Below, piece after piece: positions 22,132 to 32,302 of a DNA stretch of 64,000 nt; the first letter of the stretch is position 1, and every line of letters begins with the position of its first letter. The DNA is taken from contig OY987270.1 in the NCBI GenBank assembly GCA_963920665.1, positions 16,704,019 to 16,768,018 of the forward strand. The letters are read 5' to 3'. Origin of the DNA: Straminergon stramineum (lineage: Eukaryota; Streptophyta; Bryopsida; Hypnales; Calliergonaceae). The notes beneath the pieces are model-generated. The model was not told the DNA's origin. It saw only the letters and a list, made by a program, of their open reading frames with translations, and did not search any database. Made by a program: the position numbers and the translations under genes.

Positions 22132-23912
22132 TGGTACTAAGTCTTCCAAGCTTGAGCTTGGAAGCTTTTTTGCTAAACTCACTATGTTGTTAGAGGTTGT
22201 AGGTTCTTACCTTTGAGAGACCTTTTTTGGTCACTCCCATTATTGTGTTGTGTACTAACCCTAGAGCACCCCCCTATGTGATTGGTGATGCCACTTTGGA
22301 GGGCCTTTAGTTCAAGTTATTGATGTTACTAACCCGTGTCGCTAGCCTTTGAGTGTCCAAGGCCATTTCTTTGTCTTTTATTCTTGTTCTTAACAATGAC
22401 GTGTTATTCTTTGTTGAGAGACACGAGGAGGTGAGGGTAGTGGATTCCGCCCATACGGCAAAGCTTTGAACCCTATAGGGTAAAAGAGTCCTCGTGGTGT
22501 GTGAGATAGTAGAGAGATGGCGAAGCTTTGATCCCCCTTGGGATGAAAAATCTTAGCAGTGTGTTAAAAAAGGGGGACAAGGATGAAGCTTTGAACCCCC
22601 TTGGAGTAAAAAGTATTAGAAGTGCATTAAAACCACCTCACGGGAGAACTATGAGATTACATGGCCCCTCTCCCCACAAGGTTTAGTTCCCAAAACGCGT
22701 TGGGAACAAACCACGGTTTTGGCCCCCAAAAGTAGAAGTAGAGGTCAAAATCGATGATAGAGATTAATGAAGGAGGAATCAAGTGAAGGTGACACCACAC
22801 GAGTCTAGCTTACACCCACAATCCAAAGGCACGGCATATCCCAAACCCCTCTAGAATTTGCAAAAAATCAGTAACACTAGGGCCAACCCAGCGCCCAGCC
22901 CACGAAGATGTTGATATCCAAGAGACCAAGGCGGGGCCAAACACCGACAAACCAGGAGCTGTCGGGCTGATATTGGGGTTTATTGGAGGGTTGGCTGATA
23001 CTAGGATTTACTAGAGAGTTGGTCTGCTATAGGGGAGTCGGGGTCCGCTACTAGGGTTCATTGGGGAATCGGGCCAATATTGGGGTTCACTAGGGGGGTC
23101 GGGGCAGATATTGGGGTTTATTGGGGGGGTTCGGCTGGTACTAGGGTTTATTCGGGAATCAGCTGATACTAGGGTTTATTAGAGAGTTGGTCCAGTATTG
23201 GGGTCACTAGGGAATTGGGGTCCACTATTGGAGTTTACTAGGGAGTTGGTCTGCTACTGGGAATTACTGGGGAGCCTAGTTGCTGGGAGAAGAAAAAAAA
23301 ACGGTCTAGGGAGAAGGAGAGAGCGGCTAGTAATTAGAGCAGGAAGAGGAAGGAGGTCTACAACACACTAAGCAAACCATCGGGATGAAGACTCCAACTC
23401 CTCGTCCCCCGTAAACCACTATCAAAGCAATAACCAAACGAACATGAGAGTGAGAAGGTGACAAGAGGAAGGGTAATTTGAAGGATAGGAGTGAAGGAGA
23501 TAAGATAAGAGATGAAATCCCCGAGGCTCACTTAGGCCATTAGATTAGAATTAGGTGATCACCACAAGATTAAGTGTGAGACGAAAGTATAGGACGTAAG
23601 AAGTGGGGCGTAAGAAGTAGTTCAACTTTAGAAGAAGGTATGACGTGTACTTAGCATTAGCTTAGTAGGTAAGAGTGGGGGTTAATTGGACTACCTTAGA
23701 GTGTGGGAGGAAAGAAAAGAAGGGAGGAGGATAGAAATAGGAGAAAAAATCGACAATGAAATCCTTGTACCAATTTATTTTATGATTAGGACGGTGGTTC
23801 GTTGTCTCACGACACAGGAGTTCATGGCAGAGGAGGTAGAGCTTCCAGTGGGCATGAATAATGACTCGAGTTCCAAGGTATGAGTTAAACCTCCCCAAAC
23901 TTTCCCAAGGGC
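22132..23912. repeat. Right palindrome arm with 33 bp and 62 bp tandem repeats
   Basis: Mirror of 15592-17181. Between 22970 and 23280 a unit of about 33 bp (TATTGGGGTTTATTGGGG / GGTCGGGCTGATACTAGGG type) is repeated about nine times; the left arm has only two or three units (16270-16365). The 62 bp units lie at about 22440-22640. No coding sequence is supported in the arm. Confidence 0.65.
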
Positions 23913-24409
23913 ACTAAGGTAAAACAACCTATTGTGGTCAGAATTAGGAGTTCATACTCATGCCATGGCTGAAATTTTTTCATTTTTTTTCCGCATAAAC
24001 ACAAGTTTGAGAAACAGTGAGAGCATTTGAAATTATATTTTTTTTGACAAAGTATGAATTTGCTATGAATTTTTGAAGTGTTCAACCCATCATGGCCCAT
24101 AAGAGTTTGTAGACTACCCCAGTACCAACAAAATTTGTATCCATCATTGTCACAACGTGCAATTTTCGATTTTTTTGGTTTATCTAGTCAAGCTAACCAC
24201 AAAATACATATAGGTATCCGGAATTAGCTAAGGAACCATCTAGATCTAAATAAGAAGCGGAAAATGAGATAGTGGAAAGATCTACTCAATCCAGGATCCA
24301 AGGAGTGAACGGATAGTAGCGGATCTCTGACCGGACGAGGATGGACTGGATACCTTAGGCGAACCAGATCCGGATTGAGTCAGGATGAGGTGGCAGGAAG
24401 TCCAACGGC

Positions 24410-24417
24410 TATAAAAG
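24410..24417 (+). promoter_or_regulatory. TATA box of element B3
   Basis: TATAAAAG embedded in a GC-richer context, 268 bp before the first plausible ATG (24678). It gives B3 its own promoter upstream of the reading frame. Confidence 0.6.
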
Positions 24418-24677
24418 AGCCGGAGCTACCTAGATCAAACTCTTTCTCATTTTCGTTTGTCCAGCGTTGTCTGTGCTTTGTATTTGCCTCTGTGCCTGTC
24501 GATTAGTTTCCCGTGACAGTCTTTTGTGCTAGTGTCCGTTGCGAGACTTGTGGTCCTTGAGCATTCGAGCTTTAATTACCAGTTGAGATCGGGGAGCGAA
24601 AGTGAGAACAAGGCGTGCGGCTAGGAGAGATAGCGAGGGAGTATCGGAAAGGGTCCCAAGTACACCAATCTGTGTCC

Positions 24678-26354
24678 ATGCCGCAGCTTAGGAGGAGTAG
24701 AGGCGGACAGGCCAGCTCCAGTATACCCCTAGCGGAGGTGAAGCTCTGGAAGGTAGTTCCGGTTGTTCCCTCCACCGAACCAGCCAAGTCCCAACTCATG
24801 GAAGATTTAACTTCCATGGGTTGCCTAGGGTTTGTGGATAAACCCTAGGGCTTCAAAGAAGAGTCCATAGTCAGAGAACTCTTGGGCAAGCTGTCCAATG
24901 AGTTTGACAACACTCCGAGAGCTGTTCCACATCTGTGGACAGAAGACATGTGGAGAACAGCGTATAGTTTCCGCGTAGGAGGGTTAGGAATGTCAAGCCG
25001 GAAGGATGAGTTTTGCCGTGGGAAGTTCGGGGGAGGGGTCAACCTGAAAGACGAATACGCGGTGGATGACTGCATCGATGAGCGGCAGCGCCGGCTGCTG
25101 AAGTTCTTAGTTTTGGTCCTTCATCCTGAAAAACCGACGAGGGTGACTATCTCCCTCGCCAACACTATTTTCAGCTCTCTGAGAGGAGACCGTAAAGTTG
25201 ACTGGGCTCGGATCATTTCCGAGCTAGTCACCCAACTCGTAGGAAGAGTAGGGAAGAATAGGGCCACTCCGGTGTGCCCCTATCTCATGCACCTCTATCA
25301 TTCTCACCAGCTCCTGAGCGCACTAGAGGAGAAGAGGTGGAAGGCTCAGGAAACTCTCCTGAAATACAAAGAATTGGAAACGGATGAGGAAATGGAATTC
25401 AGTTCCGATCCTGAGGAGAATAGTGAGTCAGAGGAAGAGGAGGCGCCAATGCCGACCATCAAACAGCAGAAGACAACCTCTCCCAACAAGAGGGGTACAC
25501 CGCCCGCTTGCGACACTCCGGCCCCAGAGGAGAAGCCAGAGGTCGAGAAGACGGTGTCAGAAGAATCGGATCCCAAAGATCCGTTCAGATCACTCGTAAA
25601 AACCTTATGCGACATACGAGCCGATTGGGAGATGAAAAGGAAGATGCTGATAGCAATCGGGAGGATGGTGGGAGCAGCACCCGACCGAGAGCTACTGGAA
25701 AAAGTGGCGGGCTGTATTTCCGATCCGGTCAAGTCTCGGAAGCAGGAAGCAGAGATTCGCCGATTACAAGAGGAGGTGGATCGGATGAAGACGGAGATCC
25801 TGGTGCACAAGGAGAACTTCGCAGCCACCAAATCTATTGCAGAGGATGCTCGGCAGATGATGGAGCAAGTGAAGGCCATGTTCGGGGAAACTGGAACGGC
25901 GCTCACCAAAGCCAAGTTGTTTGACGAGCGGGTGCACGAGGAGAAGAAGCTATCCGGTTCCCGGATGGTGCGGATCCTCAACGACTTTGCCGAGCAGGTA
26001 GAAGCGGCAATGAAGGAGGCATGAAAGGCAGCGGACCAGATGGAGGAGAGTACCCGGATACTATCGGGAGCAACTTGCTCTTGCGGTATTCGACTCTCGG
26101 ATATCTCCCTCCTGGATTCGTTCCCGGAAGTGACAGCAGGAGAGGGGAAGGATACGACCCCCAAGTCCAAGAGAACGACCCAGGCCGGCACGCCTGGAAC
26201 CGCCATCGACTTGGACTCACCACCCGCGTCCACAGAAGGCAATCCGGTTCCTCGACCTCAGGAGATCGAGAGGAGTCGGAACCTAAACGAGGTTTTTGAG
26301 CAGATGGACCCGGGAGCGGACAGCGCGACCATCGGATCGCGAATAGGGATTTAG
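24678..26354 (+). pseudogene. Element B3 protein, two in-frame stops (gag/plant-transposon-protein-like, coiled coil)
   Basis: One reading frame of 559 codons from ATG 24678 to TAG 26352. It is interrupted only by TAG at 24846 and TGA at 26022, with a 380-residue open stretch between. The N-terminal globular part matches B1/B2: W.EDMWR.AY.F, a VLHPEKPTRVTIS block and a VCPYLMHLYHSHQLL block, in the same order and spacing. Then come an acidic segment (DPEENSESEEEE), a Lys/Pro linker, a coiled coil (KQEAEIRRLQEEVDRMKTEI), and a Ser/Thr/Pro-rich tail after the TGA. No enzymatic motif was seen. Conservation of the fold across diverged copies suggests past selection on the protein, perhaps as a capsid-like or DNA-binding component. 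The family name is uncertain. Confidence 0.55.
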
Positions 26355-27525
26355 GATGTATAGAGTAGGTAGAGTAGGAACGGATACGGGACCTGTTCCG
26401 ATCCAGTTGGGAGTAGGTAGGATCGGAAAGTCTAACCGAGATGGCAGCGGAACTTTCGCGAGTTTTCCCGCCCATTTGTAACTTTTTGAAATGTATATAG
26501 TCAGCGCCTGCGAGGGACACTGGGAGTCTTCTTTTTGCAAATTTCTGTTGTACCTTTGTATGCGCTCTGTTTTTGTGTGTGTCTCCCAAGCTTGGCAGGT
26601 TTGCATGATGTGGAGTTAGGAAGGCATAAGGCAGAGTTGTGATTAGATTTCTTCCCTTAGTGCGATAGTTTCCGATCCTTAGTATGGGTGCAGGTTGCGT
26701 AAGAGTTGGGAGTGTATTTCAGTGCCTCAGCAAGATCTAGGGTTTTGAAGTTCCGGGTGAGATAGCCACTGTTAGGCTAGGCGGATAGGGAGGGTATCCT
26801 TAGTCGTGCTAGAACTCCTAGATGGGTAGTCCGGTTGAGTGTCCGACCTTCTGAGAGGTCTCACCACCTTAGTCGGTAAATGGAATGATCCTATTTACTA
26901 TTGGAACGGACGAGTACACTTGTAACCACCTAGCTTTGCACGGGTAGGAGCTGGCATTGAGGTCGTTGTAGTAAGAACGGATCATACGGGGGCTCTCTGT
27001 GTGACCTGCATTCCGAATTGTTGTCCGGATTGTTGTGAGGGATCAAACCGGATTCGAGTTAGTTAGGAAAGGAGGGGAGAGAACAGTGGGTCTTCAACCA
27101 CTATAATCCGCAGAAGGAGTGGTGGGCCTACCACTCAGAAACCTAAGTGGGGAACCCTCTAATGGTCCAACAGAGGCAAAACTAAACCGGAAAAGTGTTA
27201 GGGAGATACGGGAACCAGTCAGAGCGGATTGGTTCGGAGTAGTGCCAGGACCGGAATTGTTTAGGTCTTGAAGAGAAATGAGTTAACCGGAGGATTGAAA
27301 GATTGGATGGGAAGTAATCCGGTCCTGATCCTCTTGGTGGTTGGTTGTTTCCGGTTTTAGATCTAGGACCGGAAAGTAAGTTTTAGAGGGTGAGAGCACT
27401 TACTCGCCCAAATCAAGTAAATACTTCATAGAATCTCATGGGTTTGATCTTTAGAGTCACTTCGTTATGCTCTAGAGTGATTTTTGTGAGCATAATAGGG
27501 AATTTACTTATCCTGTGCTGCGACA
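26355..27525 (+). other. 3' non-coding part of element B3
   Basis: About 1.17 kb between the reading-frame end and the element end. It is rich in CCGGA / TCCGG words, like the corresponding parts of B1 and B2. No second gene is visible. B1 and B2 likewise have about 1.1 to 1.2 kb of non-coding DNA after their frames. Confidence 0.45.
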
Positions 27526-28587
27526 GGAGCTTTGTGTCATGACTTTATCCTTGGACCACCCCTAGGGGTGGCTTGGATTTTGCTTCAATTTTTAGGTTTG
27601 GCCTCCTCCGTGTAGTTTTATTGGACGTATTTCCTCATCGCTGATGTTTGTGATTTCCCGCGGAATGTAGTGTTTTCATTTCGTTGGGAGTTGGGAGTTG
27701 CAATGCGTAGTGTTTGTTTTTTTGGTGTCATCCTCTATGTTGGGCTTTAGGTTTAGGGTTCTTTTCATTAAGATTGGAGGGCATTTAGGATTGCAGGGAA
27801 GGAGGTGTATTGTCTTCTTGCAAGGTTTAAAGGTTTAAGGCAATCACGGCCCTATTCTATGCAAATGGATGTAAATTTCATGCAATTGGAGAGGCCCATC
27901 ATTCAATTTACTTTGGGCTATTGAGTAATGCGCACAAGGAGAAAGATGTCAACTCTAGAGTTTGGAATTGAAGTATGCAAAGTGGAAAATTTTGGCAATT
28001 TGGGTCGATTTGCCAAGGTTTGAGCTCCGCATTACCTCCTTCATGCTTTTGCCAATAAATCTGTAGGCTAGCTTGCTTCCTCCATGTCAATTTTTTCAAG
28101 TTCTTTAATGCTTAGACTTGCAGCAGTTTAGAGCAACGATGTAGGAAAGTCGCCAATGCTAAAATGGACTCCACAAGAATCGGGTACTTTGGCAATATAG
28201 TGGAAAATGAGCTTGTTAGCATTTGGTAGGGTTTAGAGTGCTTCCATCTAGTTCGCCTATACCAACCGCTATCTCAAATGATGGAAAATGGCAAGTTAGA
28301 GCAAGCGGTATTGGGAAATTTTTGCCAAGTTTGAGGGTGGGTTTGTGATTACAATTTCCGAATTTAATTGCCTTACATCATAGGCCAGAAGCTTCAGGAC
28401 TCATAGCATAAGAAAGTACTGCTTCCCGCCACTAATTTAATATTGCATCATTGATTGTAGGGCTACTGCACTCTATCCAGATTTCTGTTACTACTACCAA
28501 TCAATGTTTCTTTAGGGGGAGCACATTGGCTTCAAGAATTGGTTTTCTTTTGCAAACGTAGGAGTACAGATTCGTCACTATTGTGAA
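27526..28587. other. Interval without recognisable gene, upstream of a decayed gene
   Basis: No supported frame. Part of it may be the 5' region of the gene remnant starting at 28588. The frame at 27908-28099 (minus) has no family features. Confidence 0.35.
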
Positions 28588-31500
28588 ATGGCAAAGGCGA
28601 AACACATAGCCCATATACATGAGGGTGCAGCCATAGAGGGTCAAGCACGTGAAGTTGGTGGCAATGAAGACTCAGAGTCAGATGACTTGCAGGTGAAATA
28701 TGATTGAACCACTCTTGCTATTGGCCACGGTCAACCCACTTCAATAGATGCATTTGATAGTCCTCTTCTAGCTTAGCACTTTTAGCACTAACTTGCAAAC
28801 TTTGAATTCTTGCATGTAGGTCGTGAAGCCTGCCATAGTTGGTGTACAACAACCTACAACAAAGAAGGCTGGTTGGTGGTGCCAAGTAACTATTGACAAT
28901 AGAACTATCAATGTGAACTAGGGTTCAAAGGAGGAGTTCATGAAATTGATGAATGAATGCTCTTTGCAGGCATATACAGACATCCCTAGACCTTGTCACC
29001 TAAAGAAGAAGTTTTTCCTGTGCATCCACTGCGGTGATAAGACCTTCACCAACAAGATGCTCTTCAATAGACATTGGTGGGATTCACAATGTCTTGCCGT
29101 GCAGGATAACATGGGAAACCCCAAGTGCTTCTTGTCATATTCGGACCAAGGGAGGGGGCAAGGTAAGCTCTTGGAGATGATCCGGAAAGGAAAGGCAATA
29201 GAGGTGGAGGTCAAGGTCATGCATGCATCTAAGGCCACCAAGGAAGGTTCACAACATCCCAATTTAAAAAAGGCCACTATGGATGCAAAGCGTAGTCCCT
29301 GGAGCACGAAACATAGAGAGGGCACTAACAAAGATGCTAGTGACGAGTCAGGGGCAAGGAGGATGAAGTGGACGGTAGTTGTGGAATATAGTGGTGACAT
29401 TATGAAGAGGCTGAAACAATGCGTATAAGAGGAGGAGGACCACGCTGACGACGTGCCCTTGGACAAGATTTTCACACGTAGTGGACCAGCCTTGCTAGCA
29501 AGCCAAAGTAGAAGGTGGTCCGGAAGTGTGACCCCATCCTAGAAAAGGAAGGAAGCCTACCTCTCCCAGAATGCAACAACAATGATGGCAATGTAGGGGA
29601 GTTTAGGGTTTAGCTGCGGCGCATGCGAAAGAAGACTCCACTTCCTCCAATACTAGGTACTACTACAATGCTCCAAGATGCACAAATGCTGCCACAAATA
29701 GAGTCAAAGGAGTGTACGGGAGTACCACGACGGAGTGCCATTGTTGGGGGCAGTGTTCCAAATACTAAACCTGCTTTGGGCTCTCCACCCTCCCTTATCA
29801 ATCTAGTGTGGGGTACTTGGGGTGTTTTGAAGACGAAGGCAACACAACTATCTTTGTAGAAACAAAAGACGTGGGCAATGTCTTGGGCGGCTTGACCTGA
29901 AGAAATGCTATCTCCTCTGAAACAAGAAAAAGAAGACCATTCCACTGTATTGCGACGAAACACTATGCAAGTAGTTGAATCTTTTGACACCAAAAGGAAC
30001 AATGGAGGAGGGATAGGGTGCGATTCTAGGGAACCAAACTACTTGTCCCCCCGAGATCCAATTGATGTGAGACAAATTTTGGGTGAACAAGTACCATAGA
30101 TCACTAGGAGCGTCAATGAAGCACTAGATTGTTATGTTGACCATATTGAGACAATACTGGAAGAGGAAGCACACAAGAGCCCAGACATCTCTAGATTGGT
30201 AGGCAAAACACTTGGTCCAAGTAAACCTTTTGTAACACCCATTCAAACGCTTACTTATAGTAGCCCATGTTCGCAAATAGTTTGTTGGATTGGGAACTAC
30301 GAAGGCAATGATGCACTCTATAGGTACTAGATGTGCAAGATGGGATCTCTTAAGCCATGGGTGTATCATCCGGAGTTGGCAAATCACACCTTTGGACAAG
30401 CCAAACGATTGGAGAGGGATGAGCGTGAAGTTAGGATGCGGGCTAGAGTGAAGGCCGATGCTTTGGCAATGGAGTGCGTGAAGATAAATCCACCAATCCT
30501 CTATCCTACACTTGACCAATTCCACCTCATGCAAATTAGGTTGGGGTTTCTTGATGGGGCAATTAGCAGAGGAATTTAAGTCTGAATTTGCAAGGTCTTG
30601 GGCCTCTAGCAAGTTCTAAGCTGTGACTCGCGAGTGCTCCATATAGTGGTGGTGTGAGGCCAAGGTAAGTGAACCCTGAAATTTTTCTCCTTGTAATTTG
30701 ATACCTTCTACTATTACATTGCCACACTTCAGCTTTTTAGAGTTGTCAAGATTCATGTGACTGGAGTGGTATCCACCATTTGGCACCCAGCTATCACTCC
30801 TTGACGTCATACTCTTTTTTCTGTCAGGAAGAGGATTACCTTGAGGTGAGCGTCCTAGTTGGCTGCACTGTCACCTCACTGTGCATTAGCGTGAAGTACT
30901 CGACGATGCCTTTGGATATCGAACTCCTTGCAAATTACCTACAATTTGTGAAGGAGTCCTCCACTTATAAAGAGAGGCGTTGATAGGTTGTACTTGAGCT
31001 TAGTATTTGTCAAAAGCATCTCGTAGAGGCAACCGTGAAGTTATTTAGACAAGACACTGAATTCCTATGTGAATCCATTCGGTGGGATTGGTGCCCAATA
31101 TATTGGGTAGCCACGCAAGAGAATCTCTTCCACAAGCTGCCACCACTTCCTTGGTGTCACGACGGTAATTGCTACCTTCCAGTACTTTCTATGGTTAGTG
31201 TTTTGTTTTACTGTTTCATTTCAGTGTTAAGAGAATGAAAACCTATCTTATCGAATCTTCCTTGCCTGTTGCAGATGAGGAGGTAGAGGAGGTCTGCCAC
31301 ATCCTGGTTTCCAAGTGACTGCCATGCATTAGGCCTCCGCACTTTATGCAAGTCTTGTAGATCATTATGAGCAACATCTACGGGAAGTGGAGGCAACTGA
31401 TGTGTCCAATTTTTGGTATCACTCAATCTTCGGTGATTTCGCTGTGCAAAAGGCACAGAGAGATCATGCTTGCCTTGTCCGTGTACATACATGAAGTGCC

Positions 31501-31950
31501 ATTCTGTTTTTCAAGTATGGTAAATTAGGAAGGAGACGTGGTTCATAATGCTATCGTGAAGGATGACCAACTTGTGTGCGAGGGCAAGGAGCAACGTGTC
31601 GTGGACTCCATTATGCAGTGGGTCAAAAACATTCAGGTGCGTGCGCTACAAGACTTGGCGTTGCACCACCCCGTTGTGTTTCAGAGGTGTTGGACGACGA
31701 CCCTATACGAGCATTGGGGGGAGCAAGCAAAACATTGGAGGAGGTGCTTGAGAATCCGTGAAGACTTCGACATTGGTTGGGTTGCAGATAAAGCTGCGCC
31801 TAATTGGGTAGTGAGAGTGAAGTAGAGATGGCAATGAATAATGGAATTAGTGAAGTCCCTAGACATGGCGTTTGAAGAGGATGATAGAGCGGCCTAGGAT
31901 GTACATCCAAGTGACATTGCAACATCGCCCGAGGCTCGACAAGATGACTT
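28588..31950 (+). pseudogene. Decayed multi-exon gene with a C2HC finger-like motif, unrecognised
   Basis: ATG at 28588 opens a 35-codon exon ending LQ at 28692, followed by GT...AG (28693-28819). The next exon continues in frame into a basic segment and CIHCGDKTF...RHWWDSQC, a Cys2-His-Cys pattern at about 29025-29092. Further coding-like pieces lie at 30331-30579 and 30837-31240. Intron-like GTAAGTG (30662) / TTTTTTCTGTCAG (30829) borders flank the latter. A third piece lies at 31538-31825 (QWVKNIQ..., HWGEQAKHWRR). In-frame stops occur in every piece, for example TAG after TINVN and TGATAG at 30981. I do not recognise the family; a transposon-related gene is possible given the surroundings. 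Confidence 0.45.
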
Positions 31951-32257
31951 GTCCTTGAGAAGGGTTGACAAAAGTCAACGTCCCGGCCAAAATCACATCC
32001 AAAAATTGGACTTCTGGACGTCCAAACTCGGCGGACGTTGCATCTCCGATGGGTAAAAAACCCCGTCTACAAACTTACCATGGATAAATGCAATTAGCTA
32101 GTCAAGCGGTCGGGTGAACGAGCAGACGAGCAGATAGATATGGGTGGACGGGCGGTCGCAATGTGGATAAGGTGTGGATAGGGAGACGCTCACTATATAG
32201 TCACATCTCACTTCACTTGCAATTTTAGACTTGTTTTTTGGAATTTTGAGGCATGTA

Positions 32258-32302
32258 ATATACCGTTGGAAAGGTCTTAGAAATACCTTTCCAATGGTAT
32301 AT
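32258..32302. repeat. Conserved hairpin in element S, copy 1
   Basis: ATATACCGTTGGAAAGGT pairs with ACCTTTCCAATGGTATAT across a 9-base loop (17 of 18 pairs). It recurs at about 32541-32585 and inverted at 34917-34961, each within a longer shared unit. Confidence 0.65.

Larger units (their letters stand above)
15592..23912. repeat. Large palindrome (inverted repeat arms of 1.6 and 1.8 kb)
   Basis: The left arm (15592-17181) and right arm (22132-23912) are imperfect reverse complements along their whole length. Landmarks in order from the outside: GGGAAAGTTTGG, a polypyrimidine block, the GGGAACAAACC block, three 62 bp tandem units, CCTTTAGTTCAAGTTATTGATG, and finally TTAGTACCA at the inner edge. 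The spacer (17182-22131) is LTR A2 plus nested B1. The right arm is longer because it carries more of a 33 bp tandem repeat. The structure resembles a foldback element or an inverted duplication. Confidence 0.75.
24148..27525 (+). mobile_element. Element B3, diverged plus-strand relative of B1/B2
   Basis: About 3378 bp, delimited by TGTCACAACG at the left and GCTGCGACA at the right, which parallel the TGTCGCGAG / CGTACGACA ends of B1. The encoded protein aligns with B1/B2 over the N-terminal region, but nucleotide similarity outside it is weak. No convincing 5 bp duplication was found (ATCAT left, GGAGC right), so the ends are provisional. It differs from B1 in having a clear TATA box. Composition is more GC-rich than the flanks. 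Confidence 0.5.

Noticed and set aside
25346..26242. 298-codon minus-strand frame opposite the B3 gene
   Set aside because: Ser/Ile-rich mirror of a GC-rich plus-strand coding region. The plus frame aligns with B1 and B2, the minus frame does not.
24148..27525. B elements as Helentron-like insertions between T and T
   Set aside because: B1 at first looked like insertion at TT, but the B2 junctions show a clean 5 bp GCACC duplication, and B1 then fits TTGGT.
28996..29475. 159-codon minus frame opposite the zinc-finger-like exon
   Set aside because: The plus frame carries the Cys/His pattern and continues through a phase-consistent intron. The minus frame has only composition.
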